This document shows, piece by piece, positions 26,594 through 36,455 of a stretch of DNA of 46,999 nucleotides. Every line of letters starts with the position of its first letter. Position 1 is the first letter of the stretch. Source of the stretch: Deltaproteobacteria bacterium (GTDB lineage: Bacteria > Desulfobacterota > Deferrimicrobia > Deferrimicrobiales > Deferrimicrobiaceae); NCBI GenBank assembly GCA_016220005.1, contig JACRIV010000113.1, forward strand, positions 70,059-117,057, read 5' to 3'. The notes beneath the pieces were generated by a model. The model made no database searches, was not told the origin of the DNA, and worked only from the letters and a program-made list of their open reading frames with translations. The position numbers were made by a program, and so were the translations under genes.

Positions 26594-27331
26594 CTAGTAG
26601 GTGACCCCCCATAGGAACAGGCCGTGCGCGGGGGCGGTGGGACCGGCCTGCTTGCGGTCGCGGAGGGAGAGAAGCTCTTTCATTCGCCCCGGCGGGACTT
26701 TCCCCTTCCCGACGTCCACCAGCGTCCCGACGAGGTTGCGGACCATGTGCCGCAGGAACCCGCTGCCGGCGATCGCGATGAAGTGGAGAGGCGGGAGCTG
26801 CACACCCAGCTCCGCCCGGAAGATCGTCCGGACGGTCGTCACGGCGGTGCATCCCTGGCCCCGGAACGAGGAGAAATCGTGCTCCCCGAGGATGTGGGCC
26901 AGTCCCTCCTTCATCGCGCCAAGGTCCAGGGGCTTCTCGATGTGCCAGGCATAGCGGGAAAAGAACGGGGACGCCACGGGGTTCAGATGGAGAAAGTACC
27001 GGTACTCCTTTTCCCTGGCGTGGCGCCGGGCGTCGAAGGAAAGAGGAGCCTCCTCGGCGGACAGGATGCGGATGTCGGGAGGCAGAAGGGCGTTCCCGCC
27101 GCGGAGGATCGTATCGAGGGGACGGTTCCCGGAGTCGGCGAAATCGACGACCTGCTCCCGCGCGTGCACGCCCGCGTCGGTGCGCCCTGCCGGCCGCATC
27201 TTCACGGACTCCTGGAGCAACCGCTCCAGCGCCTCCTCCAGGACCGACTGGACCGTCGGCCCGTTCGGCTGGACCTGGAACCCCAGGTACGCGGTCCCGT
27301 CGTACGAGAGGGTCAGATTAACGCGCCGCAC
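26594..27331 (-). CDS. truA: tRNA pseudouridine(38-40) synthase TruA
   Basis: Makes pseudouridine at positions 38-40 of the anticodon arm of many tRNAs. The 245-residue protein starts MRRVNLTLSYDGTAYLGFQ and has the catalytic Asp52 in AGRTDAGVHA, then FHRARHA-like FDARRHAREKEYRY and GSGFLRHMVRNLVGTL. It lies 10 bases downstream of asd and is the last gene of the ilv-leu-asd run. Confidence 0.95.
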   Translation of the reverse strand: MRRVNLTLSYDGTAYLGFQVQPNGPTVQSVLEEALERLLQESVKMRPAGRTDAGVHAREQVVDFADSGNRPLDTILRGGNALLPPDIRILSAEEAPLSFDARRHAREKEYRYFLHLNPVASPFFSRYAWHIEKPLDLGAMKEGLAHILGEHDFSSFRGQGCTAVTTVRTIFRAELGVQLPPLHFIAIAGSGFLRHMVRNLVGTLVDVGKGKVPPGRMKELLSLRDRKQAGPTAPAHGLFLWGVTY

Positions 27332-27341
27332 CCCGTGATTT

Positions 27342-28379
27342 TCAGACCGCCGCGGGCTGAAGGTATTTCGCGGCCAGCACCTCGGCGATTTGAATGGCGT
27401 TGAGCGCCGCGCCCTTGCGGAGCTGGTCGCCGCAAACCCACAGGTTGAGGGCGTTTTCGGCGCTGTCGTCCTCCCGGATCCGGCCGACGTAGCAGTCGTC
27501 CTTCCCCGCGCAGAACAGCGGCATCGGGTAGACGTTGGTCGCCGGGTCGTCCATCACCTGGCATCCGGGGAACTTCGCGATAAGCTCCTGAGCCTTCTCC
27601 CGGGTGATCTTCTTCTCGAACTGGGCGTTCACCGAGATCGAGTGGGCGGTCAGCACGGGCACGCGCACCGTGGTGCAGGTCACCCGCAGGTCGGGAAGCC
27701 CCATGATCTTGCGCCCCTCGTTCGTCATTTTCATCTCTTCCTTGGTGTACCCGTTTTCCAGGAAGGCGTCGATGTGGGGGATGACGTTGAAGGCGATCTG
27801 GTGCTTGAACGCCGCCACCTCCATCTTCTCGTCCTTCGCGAAGGCCTTCGTCTGGGCGACGAGCTCCGCCATCGCCTTGGCGCCCGCGCCCGAGGTCGCC
27901 TGGTAGGAGGAGGCCACCACTCTCTTGAGCTTGCCGTAGTCATGCAGGGGCTTGAGCGGCATGATCGTGATGATCGTCGTGCAGTTCGGGTTCGCGACGA
28001 TCCCCCGCTTCCTGTATTGGGCGATGTCTTGCGGGTTGATCTCCGGCACCACGAGCGGGATGTCCGGCTCCATCCGGAACGCGGAGGAGTTGTCGACCAC
28101 CACGGCGCCCGATTCCCACGCCGCCGGGGCGAACTCCTTGCTCCGGGAGGCTCCCGCCGAGAACAGCGCGATGTCGATCCCCTTGAAGGCGCTCTTCCGG
28201 AGCAGCTCGACGGGGACGTCCTCCCCCTTGAACTTGAGCCGCCTCCCCACCGACCGCTCGGAGGCCAGGAGGCGGAGGTTCTTCACGGGGAACCTCCGCT
28301 CGGCCAGGATCTGCAGCATCACTTCACCGACCGCGCCGGTGGCGCCCGCCACGGCGACGTTGAAACTCTTGGCGCTCAT
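27342..28379 (-). CDS. asd: Aspartate-semialdehyde dehydrogenase
   Basis: NADPH-dependent reduction of aspartyl phosphate to aspartate semialdehyde, the branch point for lysine/diaminopimelate, threonine and methionine. The 345-residue protein starts with AVAGATGAVGEVMLQIL, has the catalytic Cys133 in VANPNCTTI and the QATSGAGAKAM segment, and HSISVNAQFEK near the C-terminus. It follows leuB after a short gap that holds a hairpin. Confidence 0.96.
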   Translation of the reverse strand: MSAKSFNVAVAGATGAVGEVMLQILAERRFPVKNLRLLASERSVGRRLKFKGEDVPVELLRKSAFKGIDIALFSAGASRSKEFAPAAWESGAVVVDNSSAFRMEPDIPLVVPEINPQDIAQYRKRGIVANPNCTTIITIMPLKPLHDYGKLKRVVASSYQATSGAGAKAMAELVAQTKAFAKDEKMEVAAFKHQIAFNVIPHIDAFLENGYTKEEMKMTNEGRKIMGLPDLRVTCTTVRVPVLTAHSISVNAQFEKKITREKAQELIAKFPGCQVMDDPATNVYPMPLFCAGKDDCYVGRIREDDSAENALNLWVCGDQLRKGAALNAIQIAEVLAAKYLQPAAV

Positions 28380-28396
28380 CGCTTCACCTCGCGTCG

Positions 28397-28419
28397 TAGG
28401 AGGTTAGTGCAGCCTCCTA
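28397..28419. other. Hairpin between leuB and asd
   Basis: TAGGAGG (28397-28403) and CCTCCTA (28413-28419) form a 7-bp stem with a 9-base loop. On the minus-strand transcript it places an AGGAGG and an anti-Shine-Dalgarno CCTCC near the asd start. No T run follows. It could modulate asd translation or transcript stability; that is inference. Confidence 0.35.
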
Positions 28420-28423
28420 AGTT

Positions 28424-29539
28424 TTACCGAACTATATTACGTACGGCTCCCTCTGCCTGTTTCCTCACAGCGCGCCGAACCTGCTCGCCCATCTCTCCGG
28501 TTCCCACCCGGCGCACCCCCGGCGCTTCCCGGTAGATGTCCCCCGTCCGGAAGCCGTCGGCGAGCACCTTTTCCACCGCCTCCTCGATCCACACCGCCTC
28601 GGCGGGCATGCCGAAAGAATACCGGAGCATCAACGCTACGGAAAGGATCGTCGCGAGGGGGTTGGCCACGCCCTTCCCGGCGATGTCCGGGGCGCTGCCG
28701 TGGATCGGCTCGTACAGCCCCACCCTGCCGCCGAGAGAAGCGGAGGGGAGCATCCCGATCGACCCGGTGATCATCGACGCCTCGTCGGTCAGGATGTCGC
28801 CGAAGAGGTTGGTCGTGACGATGACGTCGAACTGCTTCGGGTGCCGGATGAGCTGCATCGCGCAGTTGTCCACCAGCATGTGGGAGAGGTCGATGTCCTT
28901 GTACTCCCGGTCGTGCACCTCCGTCACGATCCTGCGCCACAGCTCCGTGGCCTCCAGGACGTTGGCCTTGTCCACGGAAGTCACCTTCCGCCCCCGCTTC
29001 CTCGCCAGCTCGAAGGCCACCCGGGCGACCCGCTCGATCTCCGGCCGGGTGTAGACCTCTGTATTGATCCCCACCTCCACTCCGTTCTCCACCCGGATCC
29101 CCCGGGGCTCCCCGAAGTAGATCCCGCCCGTCAGCTCCCGAACGACCACCAGGTCGATCCCCTCGACGAGCTCCCGCCGAAGGGGGGAGGCGTCGAGGAG
29201 GGGGGCGAAGACCTTCGCCGGCCGGAGGTTCGCGAAGAGGCCCAGGTTCTTCCGCAATCCCAGCAGCGCCCGCTCGGGCCGCACCGCGAAGGGCAGCGGG
29301 TCCCACTTGGGACCCCCGACCGCCCCCAGGAGGACCGCATCGGCGCCGCACGCCAGGCCCATCGCCCGCTCGGTCATCGGAACCCCGTGGACGTCGTAGG
29401 ACGCCCCCCCGAGCAGCTCCTCCTCCGTCTCGAAGGACCGCCCGCCCGCGACCTCCTCCACGGTCCGGAGGACGGAGAGGGCCTCCCGCACGACCTCCGG
29501 GCCGATCCCGTCCCCGGGGAACACGCAGATCTTCGGCAT
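28424..29539 (-). CDS. leuB: 3-isopropylmalate dehydrogenase
   Basis: NAD-dependent oxidative decarboxylation of 3-isopropylmalate in leucine synthesis. The 371-residue protein starts [20 protein letters not shown] and carries [31 protein letters not shown] and [19 protein letters not shown] with the metal-binding aspartates, then [14 protein letters not shown]. The ATG at 29539 is five bases from the leuD stop; the longer upstream frame is a shadow of leuD. Full length and intact. Confidence 0.97.
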   Translation of the reverse strand: MPKICVFPGDGIGPEVVREALSVLRTVEEVAGGRSFETEEELLGGASYDVHGVPMTERAMGLACGADAVLLGAVGGPKWDPLPFAVRPERALLGLRKNLGLFANLRPAKVFAPLLDASPLRRELVEGIDLVVVRELTGGIYFGEPRGIRVENGVEVGINTEVYTRPEIERVARVAFELARKRGRKVTSVDKANVLEATELWRRIVTEVHDREYKDIDLSHMLVDNCAMQLIRHPKQFDVIVTTNLFGDILTDEASMITGSIGMLPSASLGGRVGLYEPIHGSAPDIAGKGVANPLATILSVALMLRYSFGMPAEAVWIEEAVEKVLADGFRTGDIYREAPGVRRVGTGEMGEQVRRAVRKQAEGAVRNIVR

Positions 29540-29544
29540 TGCGG

Positions 29545-30042
29545 CTATTTTCCTTTCCGGCGGGCGGCCATGTAGTTCAGCAGCCCCCCCGCAGCGACCA
29601 GCTCCTGCATGAACGGCGGGACGGGAGCGATCCGGTACTCCTTCTTCTTCGTCTCGTTCCGCAGGGCGCCGCGCTCCATGTCGACGTAGAGAAGGTCCCC
29701 GGCGTCGATCTCGCCGACCGCCTGGGGCGCCTCGAAGATGGGAAGGCCCATGTTGAAGGCGTTGCGGTAGAAGATCCTCGCGAACGACCGGGCGATCACC
29801 GCGGAGGCCCCGGAGGCCTTGATGGCGATGGGGGCGTGCTCCCGGGAGGAGCCGCAGCCGAAATTCTTTCCGGCCACGATGAAGTCCCCCGGGGACACCT
29901 TCGAGGCGTAACCCCGGTCGATGTCCTCCATGCAGTGCTTCGCCAGCTCCGCCGGGTCGCTCGTGTTGAGGTACCGCGCCGGGATGATCACGTCGGTGTC
30001 GACGTCGTCTCCGTACTTCCACGCCTTGCCCTTAAGCATCAT
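29545..30042 (-). CDS. leuD: 3-isopropylmalate dehydratase small subunit
   Basis: Swivel-domain subunit that pairs with LeuC to isomerise 2- to 3-isopropylmalate. At 165 residues it is the short archaeal/Thermotoga-like class and not the roughly 200-residue enterobacterial form. Marks are [14 protein letters not shown] near the start and [11 protein letters not shown] in the middle. Two ATGs in tandem (30042, 30039) follow GGGAGA. A structured 127-base gap separates it from leuC. Confidence 0.95.
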   Translation of the reverse strand: MMLKGKAWKYGDDVDTDVIIPARYLNTSDPAELAKHCMEDIDRGYASKVSPGDFIVAGKNFGCGSSREHAPIAIKASGASAVIARSFARIFYRNAFNMGLPIFEAPQAVGEIDAGDLLYVDMERGALRNETKKKEYRIAPVPPFMQELVAAGGLLNYMAARRKGK

Positions 30043-30112
30043 CGGCCGCGCTCTCCCGCAAATGGATTCTCCTGCCTCCCTTGGTCGACGACTCCGTAAC
30101 CCGCGATGCCTC

Positions 30113-30154
30113 GGGGGTCCGCTGGCGTGCTACGCTCGCCTCACGGGGGACCCC
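30113..30154. repeat. Hairpin repeat in the leuC-leuD gap
   Basis: GGGGTCC (30114-30120) pairs with GGACCCC (30148-30154) and an inner GGCG (30124-30127) pairs with CGCC (30137-30140). The enclosed GCGTGCTACGCTCGCCTCAC (30125-30144) recurs with one change at 46688-46707, so it is a dispersed sequence and not a local terminator. No T run follows. Confidence 0.5.
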
Positions 30155-30169
30155 ACGGCATGCACGCGT

Positions 30170-31432
30170 CTACCGGATCTCGTCGGGGCCGCCGATCCGG
30201 CCCAGCACCGCGGACGCCGCGGCGATCGCGGGATTGGCGAGGTACACCTCGCTCTCGGGGTGCCCCATCCGGCCCACGAAGTTCCGGTTGGTGGTGGCGA
30301 TCGCCCTCTCCCCCTTGGCGAGGATCCCCATGTGCCCGCCCAGGCAGGGCCCGCACGTCGGCGTGGAGAACGCCGCGCCCGCCATGACGAACACCTCCAT
30401 CAGCCCTTCCCGCATCGCCTGCAGGTAGATCTCCTGGGTGGCGGGAAACACGAGCATTCGCACCGCATCGTGGACCTTCCGGCCCTTGAGAACGGCGGCC
30501 GCGCTCCGCAGGTCCTCGATCCTCCCGTTGGTGCAGGACCCGACGACCACCTGGTCGATCGGGACGTTGCCGACCTGGGAGAGGGGCCTCGTGTTCTCGG
30601 GAAGGTGCGGGAACGCCACCTGCGGCTCGAGGGAGGACATGTCGACCGCGATCTCCCCGGCGTACCGCGCATCCCGGTCGGCGGTCACCACCTCGTACCT
30701 TCTCTTCGTCCGCCCGTCGGCGTAAGCGCGGGTGGTCTCGTCGAACGGGAAGATGCCGTTCTTCGCCCCTGCCTCGATCGCCATGTTGGACATGGTGAAG
30801 CGCCACGCCATCGGAAGGGATGTGAGCCCGTCCCCGGCGTACTCCATCGCCTGGTAGAGCGCGCCGTCCACGCCGATCTTCCCGATGATGTGCAGGATGA
30901 CGTCCTTCCCCTCCACCCACTTTCCGGGCCTTCCGGAGAGCGCGATGCGGATCGATTCGGGGACCTTGAGCCACACCTCCCCCGAGATCATCGCCGCGGC
31001 CAGGTCGGTGCTCCCCACGCCGGTCGAGAAGGCGCACAGCGCCCCGTAGGTGCAGGTGTGGCTGTCGGCGCCGATCACGAGGTCTCCGGGGACCACCAGC
31101 CCTTCGTCCGGGAGCAGCACGTGCTCGATCCCCATCCGGCCGACCTCGAAGTAGTTCACGATCCCGTACGCGCGGGCGAACTCCCGCATCATTCTTATCT
31201 GCTCGGCGGACTTGATGTCCTTGTTGGGGGCGAAGTGGTCCGGGACCAGGGCGATCTTCTCCCGGTCGAACACCGCCTTGACCCCCATCTTCCTGACCGC
31301 CTCGATGGCGATCGGGCTCGTCACGTCGTTGCCCAGTGCGAGGTCGACCCTCGCGAGGATCAGCTCCCCCGGCTCGACCCGGTCCTTCGCCGCGTGCCTA
31401 GCGAGGATTTTCTCTGTAAGCGTCATGCCCAT
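30170..31432 (-). CDS. leuC: 3-isopropylmalate dehydratase large subunit
   Basis: Aconitase-family [4Fe-4S] subunit of isopropylmalate isomerase. The 420-residue product starts [14 protein letters not shown], and has the ligand cysteines in [10 protein letters not shown] and [23 protein letters not shown] is also present. It is the short class also seen in archaeal LeuC/HacA, matching the short LeuD. ATG 31432 lies 35 bases inside the end of pssA, an unusually long overlap. A second ATG at 31426 would give 29 bases of overlap. leuA, often found at this spot in related genomes, is missing. Confidence 0.95.
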   Translation of the reverse strand: MGMTLTEKILARHAAKDRVEPGELILARVDLALGNDVTSPIAIEAVRKMGVKAVFDREKIALVPDHFAPNKDIKSAEQIRMMREFARAYGIVNYFEVGRMGIEHVLLPDEGLVVPGDLVIGADSHTCTYGALCAFSTGVGSTDLAAAMISGEVWLKVPESIRIALSGRPGKWVEGKDVILHIIGKIGVDGALYQAMEYAGDGLTSLPMAWRFTMSNMAIEAGAKNGIFPFDETTRAYADGRTKRRYEVVTADRDARYAGEIAVDMSSLEPQVAFPHLPENTRPLSQVGNVPIDQVVVGSCTNGRIEDLRSAAAVLKGRKVHDAVRMLVFPATQEIYLQAMREGLMEVFVMAGAAFSTPTCGPCLGGHMGILAKGERAIATTNRNFVGRMGHPESEVYLANPAIAAASAVLGRIGGPDEIR

Positions 31433-32195
31433 CGGCCCGCTTCTCGCTTTCCGGAATTTTCCCGCGCCGGCGCCGGATTACCCCGACCAGCTCCCCGATC
31501 GGTCCCGAAACGACGTAGATGGAGCTCAGCAGGAAGAGCATCACCTGCGGCTCCGCCGCCAAAAGCAGCGCCAGGAAGATGAACACCACCAGCGTGTTGA
31601 ACGGCCGCCTCCGGAACGCCTCCAGGTCCTTGAAGCTGTGGTACCGGACGGTGCTCACCATCAGGAACGCCAGCACGTAGATGGCCAGGAGCAGCGCCAG
31701 GTGCTTGAAGCTCCCCGACCCGCCCATATGGTAGAAGAGCAGGATGATCGACGCGATGAAGGTCGCGGCCGCGGGGATCGGCAGCCCGTTGAACTTCCCC
31801 TTCTCGACCGTGTTGACCTGGACGTTGAACCGCGCCAGCCGGAGCGCCCCGCAGATCAGGTAGAGGAACGCCGCCAGCCAGCCCCACCGGCCGAAATGGG
31901 AGAGCGCCCAGCCGTACACCAGGAACGCCGGCGCGACACCGAAGGAGACCAGGTCGGCCAGCGAATCGTACTCCACGCCGAACTTGGTGGTGGTGCGGGT
32001 CATCCTGGCCACGCGGCCGTCCAGGCCGTCGAGCACGACCCCCGCAATGATGGCCATCGCCGCTCTCTCGAACTGGCCGTTATAGGTCGCCGCGATCGAA
32101 TAGAACCCGGCGAACAGGGAGCCCGAGGTGATCAGGTTGGGGAGGACATAGATCCCCCGGCTGATCCCGTCTACCCTGCGCTCTCTTCTCCTCAT
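31398..32195 (-). CDS. pssA: CDP-diacylglycerol-serine O-phosphatidyltransferase
   Basis: Membrane enzyme that makes phosphatidylserine from CDP-diacylglycerol and serine. The 265-residue protein has several hydrophobic helices and the CDP-alcohol phosphotransferase motif DGRVAR...G...D...D, seen as [12 protein letters not shown] then [18 protein letters not shown] 32195 overlaps the psd stop (ATGA). With psd upstream it makes phosphatidylethanolamine, using CDP-diacylglycerol from cdsA (41486). Confidence 0.94.
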   Translation of the reverse strand: MRRRERRVDGISRGIYVLPNLITSGSLFAGFYSIAATYNGQFERAAMAIIAGVVLDGLDGRVARMTRTTTKFGVEYDSLADLVSFGVAPAFLVYGWALSHFGRWGWLAAFLYLICGALRLARFNVQVNTVEKGKFNGLPIPAAATFIASIILLFYHMGGSGSFKHLALLLAIYVLAFLMVSTVRYHSFKDLEAFRRRPFNTLVVFIFLALLLAAEPQVMLFLLSSIYVVSGPIGELVGVIRRRRGKIPESEKRADGHDAYRENPR

Positions 32196-32854
32196 GGAAG
32201 CACCCCCACGACGCTCTCCCCCGCCCGAACGCGGTCGCCCAGTCCGACGCGAAGGGTCGCGGAGGAGGGGAGAATGACGTCGACCCGGGAACCGAAACGG
32301 ATCATCCCCACCCGCTGCCCCTGATTCACCGCGTCCCCCTCGCGCAAGTCGCACACGATCCGCCGCGCGATCAGCCCCGCGATCTGCACATAGGAAACCC
32401 TGCGGCCTCCGGGGGTTTCGATGACCACACCGTTCTGCTCGTTCTCGAGCGACGCCTTGTCGACGTTCGCCGCCAGGAACTTCCCGGGGTTGTAGCGGAC
32501 CGCGACCACCTTCCCCGAGACCGGGGCGCGGTTGACGTGCACGTCGAACACCGACATGAACACGCTCACCTTCTTCCCCGTCTCCTCGTTGTATCTCCCC
32601 GGCGGGCAATCGCCACAATAAACTATCTTACCATCCGCAGGGGAAATCACCGCCCCGGGTTCCGCTGGAGGAATCCGCTCGGGGTTCCTGAAAAACCACG
32701 CCACGAACGCGGCGAGCAGCAGCGCACAAACCGCGAGCGGCAGGCTCTTCGGCCACAGGAAATACAGGGCCGCGGCGACGGCCGCCGCGGAGAGAACGAA
32801 CGGAACCCCTTCCGGCGCGATCACTCCACCCCTCTGCTCCGTCTCCCGGCTCAC
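32192..32854 (-). CDS. psd: Phosphatidylserine decarboxylase, short (archaeal-type) proenzyme
   Basis: Converts phosphatidylserine to phosphatidylethanolamine. The 220-residue proenzyme has two membrane segments near residues 18-50, FFRNPER and ISPADGKIVY, VFMSVFDVHVNRAP, and the self-cleavage site in MIRFGSRVDV, where cleavage between Gly and Ser makes the pyruvoyl group. It is the short PSD-A class and not the roughly 320-residue E. coli form. Confidence 0.95.
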   Translation of the reverse strand: MSRETEQRGGVIAPEGVPFVLSAAAVAAALYFLWPKSLPLAVCALLLAAFVAWFFRNPERIPPAEPGAVISPADGKIVYCGDCPPGRYNEETGKKVSVFMSVFDVHVNRAPVSGKVVAVRYNPGKFLAANVDKASLENEQNGVVIETPGGRRVSYVQIAGLIARRIVCDLREGDAVNQGQRVGMIRFGSRVDVILPSSATLRVGLGDRVRAGESVVGVLP

Positions 32855-32919
32855 CTAACGGCCTCTTCCCCCGGGCTTGGTGTGCCGCATCGCAAACATG
32901 GTCCCGAACCTAAAGAGCG

Positions 32920-33084
32920 GCCGGAGGCGCCGCGGAGCGTGACACCCCATCCGAGCGGGCGTGTGTTTTTCGCAGAGCCATGGAGGGCGAGAGCGAAAAA
33001 CACCCGCCAGCGCAGGCAGCCAAGGACGGCTGCCGGAGCGGTAGCGAGGAAGGGGTGTCACGCGGAGAGAGAGGCGCCGCCGGC
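32920..33084. repeat. Nested cloverleaf-like inverted repeat in the ilvC-psd gap
   Basis: Outer arms GCCGGAGGCGCC (32920-32931) and GGCGCCGCCGGC (33073-33084) are followed by perfect 12-base arms GCGTGACACCCC (32937-32948) and GGGGTGTCACGC (33052-33063). Inside are two hairpins: GTGTTTTTCGC (32963-32973) with GCGAAAAACAC (32993-33003), and GGCAGCC (33015-33021) with GGCTGCC (33028-33034). The result would fold as a stem with two side loops. A GCCATGGAGGGC core (32977-32988) resembles the CATGGATG hairpins elsewhere. No open frame fits. Confidence 0.75.
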
Positions 33085-33120
33085 ACCCGGATAGGCAACC
33101 GCACCCACGAATTGGGGCGC

Positions 33121-34140
33121 CTAGTTCTTCGTCTTGTCAACCAGCTTCCCCTTGGCGATCCAGGGCATCAGGGCGCGGAGCCGGCGCCCCACCTCCTCGA
33201 TCGGGTGCTCCTCGCCGCGCCGCGTGAGCGCGTTGAACACGGGGCGGTTGGCCTGGTTCTCGAGCATCCACTCCCGGGCGAACGACCCGTTCTGCACCTC
33301 ACCGAGCATCCGCTTCATTTCCTTTTTCGTCTCTTCCGTGACGATCCGCGGCCCGCGGGTCAGGTCCCCGTACTGCGCCGTGTTGCTGATCGAGTACCGC
33401 ATCGTGGAGATCCCTCCCTCGTAGATGAGGTCCACGATGAGCTTCAGCTCGTGGAGGCATTCGAAATAGGCCATCTCCGGCGCGTAGCCGGCCTCGACGA
33501 GCGTCTCGTACCCCGCCAGGACCAGGGCCGTGACCCCGCCGCACAAGACCGCCTGCTCCCCGAACAGGTCCGTCTCGGTCTCCTCCCGGAAGGTCGTCTC
33601 GATCACTCCCGCCCGCGCGGCGCCGATCCCGGCGGCGTAAGCGAGAGCGATCTCCCTGCTCTTCTCCGAGGGGTCCTGGTGGACGGCGATGAGGGCGGGG
33701 ACCCCCTCCCCTTTCAGGTATTGAGCCCGCACGAGGTGCCCGGGGCCTTTCGGCGCCACCATGAAGACGTTGATATCGGGCCTGGGTACGATCTGGCCGA
33801 AGTGGATGTTGAAACCGTGGGCGAACATGAGGAACGCGCCCTTCGAAAGGTTCGGGGCGACCGAGTCCCGGTAGATCCTCCCCTGCAGCTCGTCCGGGAG
33901 GAGCATGGAGACCACGTCCGCCTTCCCGACCGCGGTCGACGCGTCGTAGACCTCGAACCCCGCTTCCTGCGCCTTCTTCGCCGCGGCGCCGCCGGGGAGC
34001 TCCCCGACGATCACATTCATGCCGCTCTCCTTCAGGTTGTTCGCGTGGGCGTGCCCCTGGCTGCCGTAACCGAGAATCGCGATCGTCTTCTTCTTGAGCG
34101 CCTGCGGCTTTGCATCCTTCTCCCCGAAGATCTTCACCAT
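33121..34140 (-). CDS. ilvC: Ketol-acid reductoisomerase (class I, NADP-type)
   Basis: Isomerises and reduces acetolactate or acetohydroxybutyrate in valine/isoleucine synthesis. The 339-residue length is the short class I form. It has the dinucleotide fold [29 protein letters not shown], and the metal-binding [16 protein letters not shown] with [19 protein letters not shown]. It follows ilvN and precedes the cloverleaf-like repeat. The Arg/Ser residues expected after the first beta strand for NADPH are not obvious, so cofactor preference is uncertain. Confidence 0.96.
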   Translation of the reverse strand: MVKIFGEKDAKPQALKKKTIAILGYGSQGHAHANNLKESGMNVIVGELPGGAAAKKAQEAGFEVYDASTAVGKADVVSMLLPDELQGRIYRDSVAPNLSKGAFLMFAHGFNIHFGQIVPRPDINVFMVAPKGPGHLVRAQYLKGEGVPALIAVHQDPSEKSREIALAYAAGIGAARAGVIETTFREETETDLFGEQAVLCGGVTALVLAGYETLVEAGYAPEMAYFECLHELKLIVDLIYEGGISTMRYSISNTAQYGDLTRGPRIVTEETKKEMKRMLGEVQNGSFAREWMLENQANRPVFNALTRRGEEHPIEEVGRRLRALMPWIAKGKLVDKTKN

Positions 34141-34200
34141 CGTTTCCCCTCCCTCGATGCTCCCTTGATTTGGTTGGTCCTTCCGATCCGCGCCGGCCGC

Positions 34201-34677
34201 CTACATCCCCCTCGCGATGGCCACGCGCCCCGTCCGCACGATCTCCTTGATGCCGATCGGACGGAGCAGCTGGAGGAGGGCGTTGACCTTGCCCCCGTCC
34301 CCGGTCATCTCGATCGTGTAGCACCGGGGGGCCACGTCCACGATCTTGGCCCGGAAGATGTCCACGAGCCGCAGCACCTCCGCCTTCGTCTCGGACTCGG
34401 CGTTGACCCTGACGAGGACCAGCTCGCGGTCCACGGTCTCGACCCCGGTCAGGTCGACGACCTTGATGACCGAGATGAGCTTGTTCAACTGCTTGAGGAT
34501 CTGCTCAATGATCTGGTCGTTCCCGCTGGTCACGATCGTCATCCGGGACACGGACGGGTCCAGCGTCTCCGCGACCGAGAGCGACTCGATGTTGAACCCC
34601 CGGCCGGAAAACAGGCCGGCGACGCGGCTCAACACCCCGAACTCGTTCTCCACCATCACGGATATGGTATGGCGCAT
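34201..34677 (-). CDS. ilvN: Acetolactate synthase small (regulatory) subunit
   Basis: ACT-domain subunit that activates the catalytic subunit IlvB and usually confers valine feedback inhibition. The 158-residue protein starts [21 protein letters not shown], the ACT N-terminus, then [15 protein letters not shown]; the C-terminal half has the second ACT-like domain. It lies between ilvB and ilvC in the conserved order. It is often named ilvH in relatives. Confidence 0.96.
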   Translation of the reverse strand: MRHTISVMVENEFGVLSRVAGLFSGRGFNIESLSVAETLDPSVSRMTIVTSGNDQIIEQILKQLNKLISVIKVVDLTGVETVDRELVLVRVNAESETKAEVLRLVDIFRAKIVDVAPRCYTIEMTGDGGKVNALLQLLRPIGIKEIVRTGRVAIARGM

Positions 34678-34709
34678 CGGCTTGTCTCCTTACCTGCGCG
34701 GCATTCGCG

Positions 34710-36404
34710 TCATACGAGCAGCATCTTGGTCAGCGGCGCCCCCGCGGGCACCATCGGGTAGACCATCTCGTCCGGGTCCGTCGGGATGTCGATTACGGCC
34801 GGCCCCTTTGCGGAGAACCCTTTCGAAAGCACCTCCGTCACTTCCTCCGTCCGGGTCGCCCGGAACCCCGCGGCGCCGTACGCTTCCGCCAGCCGGACGA
34901 AGTCGGGGATCTGCGGGAGGCAGGTCTGCGAATACTTCCCCTGGAAGAAGAGCTCCTGCCACTGGCGGACCATCCCCAGCGCACCGTTATTAAGGATCAC
35001 CACCTTGACGGGGAGCCGGTACTGGACGGCCGTCGCCAGCTCCTGGATGTTCATCTGGATGCTGCCGTCCCCCGCCACGTCGATCACGAGCCTGTCGGGC
35101 ATGGCCACCTGGGCGCCGATCGCGGCCGGGAAACCGTACCCCATCGTCCCCAGCCCCCCGGAGGACAGGAAGGTGCGCGGGCGGTCGAACTTGTAGTACT
35201 GGGCGGCGAACATCTGGTTCTGGCCGACCTCGGTGGTGATGATCGCCTGCCCCTTCGTGAGCGCGTAGATCTGCTCGACCACGTACTGGGGCTTGATCTT
35301 CCCCTTCCCCCGCTTGTAGGAGAGCGGGTGCGTCGTGGCCCACGTTTCTATCTGCCCCCGCCACGGCCCGATCTTTTCCCGGTACTGCGCCGCCTCCTTC
35401 GCCCCCTTGACGAGCCGGATCATCTTCTTGAGGACGTCCTTCAGGTCTCCCACGATCGGGATGTCGACGGGGACGTTCTTCTGGATGGAGGTCGGGTCGA
35501 TGTCGACGTGGACGATCTTGGCGTGGGGGGCGAACTCGTCGACCTTCCCCGTCACCCGGTCGTCGAACCGCGCGCCGAAGGCGATGATCACGTCGCTGTG
35601 GGAGATCGCCATGTTGGCGCAGTAGGTGCCGTGCATCCCGAGCATCCCCATGTACAGCGGGTCCGTCCCGGGGAACGCCCCCATGCCCATGAGAGTCGTC
35701 GTGACCGGGATCCCCAGGATGTGCGCCAGCTCGGCGAGCTGCGGGGAGGCGCCGGACAGGATGACACCGCCGCCCGCGTAGATCACCGGCCGCTCCATCT
35801 CCTTGACCAGCCGGACGGCGCTCTCCACCTGCCGGGGGTGCCCCTCGTATGTGGGGCGGTAGCCGCGGAGGTTGACCTCCTTGGGGAGGGCGTACTCCGC
35901 CGACCCGGCCAGGACGTCCTTGGGCATGTCGACGAGCACGGGGCCCGGCCTGCCGGTGGAGGCGATGTAGAACGCCTCCTTCATGATGCGGGCCAAGTCC
36001 TTGGTCTCCTTCACCAGGTAGTTGTGCTTGGTGCACGGCCGGGTGATGCCGACGATGTCGGCCTCCTGGAACGCATCGTTCCCGATCATCAGCGTCGGCA
36101 CCTGGCCGGTGAAGACGACGACCGGGATGGAGTCCATGTAGGCCGTGGCGATGCCGGTGACCGTGTTCGTCGCCCCCGGACCGGAGGTCACCAGGCAGAC
36201 GCCGGTCTTTCCCGACGCGCGGGCGTACCCGTCGGCCATGTGGACGGCGCCCTGCTCATGGCGGCAGAGCAGATGACGGACCTTCGTGTTCTTGAAGAGG
36301 GCGTCGTAGATGTTCAGGACCGCCCCGCCGGGGTACCCGAACACCACGTCCACACCGAGGTCCGCCAACGCCTTGACGAATATTTCCGCTCCGGTCATCT
36401 TCAC
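34710..36404 (-). CDS. ilvB: Acetolactate synthase large (catalytic) subunit
   Basis: Thiamine-diphosphate enzyme that condenses two pyruvates, or pyruvate and 2-oxobutyrate. The 564-residue protein has the catalytic Glu50 in [16 protein letters not shown], the FAD-domain middle region, and the ThDP/Mg motif [12 protein letters not shown] through VVILNN. I choose GTG 36404 because AGGAGG lies six bases before it; an ATG at 36398 two codons later is the alternative. An ACTAGT palindrome lies between ilvD and this start. Confidence 0.96.
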   Translation of the reverse strand: MKMTGAEIFVKALADLGVDVVFGYPGGAVLNIYDALFKNTKVRHLLCRHEQGAVHMADGYARASGKTGVCLVTSGPGATNTVTGIATAYMDSIPVVVFTGQVPTLMIGNDAFQEADIVGITRPCTKHNYLVKETKDLARIMKEAFYIASTGRPGPVLVDMPKDVLAGSAEYALPKEVNLRGYRPTYEGHPRQVESAVRLVKEMERPVIYAGGGVILSGASPQLAELAHILGIPVTTTLMGMGAFPGTDPLYMGMLGMHGTYCANMAISHSDVIIAFGARFDDRVTGKVDEFAPHAKIVHVDIDPTSIQKNVPVDIPIVGDLKDVLKKMIRLVKGAKEAAQYREKIGPWRGQIETWATTHPLSYKRGKGKIKPQYVVEQIYALTKGQAIITTEVGQNQMFAAQYYKFDRPRTFLSSGGLGTMGYGFPAAIGAQVAMPDRLVIDVAGDGSIQMNIQELATAVQYRLPVKVVILNNGALGMVRQWQELFFQGKYSQTCLPQIPDFVRLAEAYGAAGFRATRTEEVTEVLSKGFSAKGPAVIDIPTDPDEMVYPMVPAGAPLTKMLLV

Positions 36405-36439
36405 TGCATCCCTCCTGGTCAACGCATCCGCTGTACTAG

Positions 36440-36455
36440 CACTAGTGCACTAGTG
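36440..36455. promoter_or_regulatory. 16-bp perfect palindrome (double ACTAGT) at the ilvD-ilvB junction
   Basis: CACTAGTGCACTAGTG reads identically on both strands and contains ACTAGT twice, 8 bases apart; a third ACTAG follows in the same phase at 36435-36439. It overlaps the ilvD TAG stop (36450-36452). The spacing resembles the ACTAGT pair in the E. coli trp operator, so it may be a repressor operator inside the ilv operon. No regulator gene is nearby. Confidence 0.4.

Noticed and set aside
26394-26597. A 67-codon plus-strand frame in the truA-otsA gap
   Set aside because: Half of it overlaps the start of the trehalose synthase gene antisense, there is no Shine-Dalgarno, and the Arg-rich end resembles no family I know.
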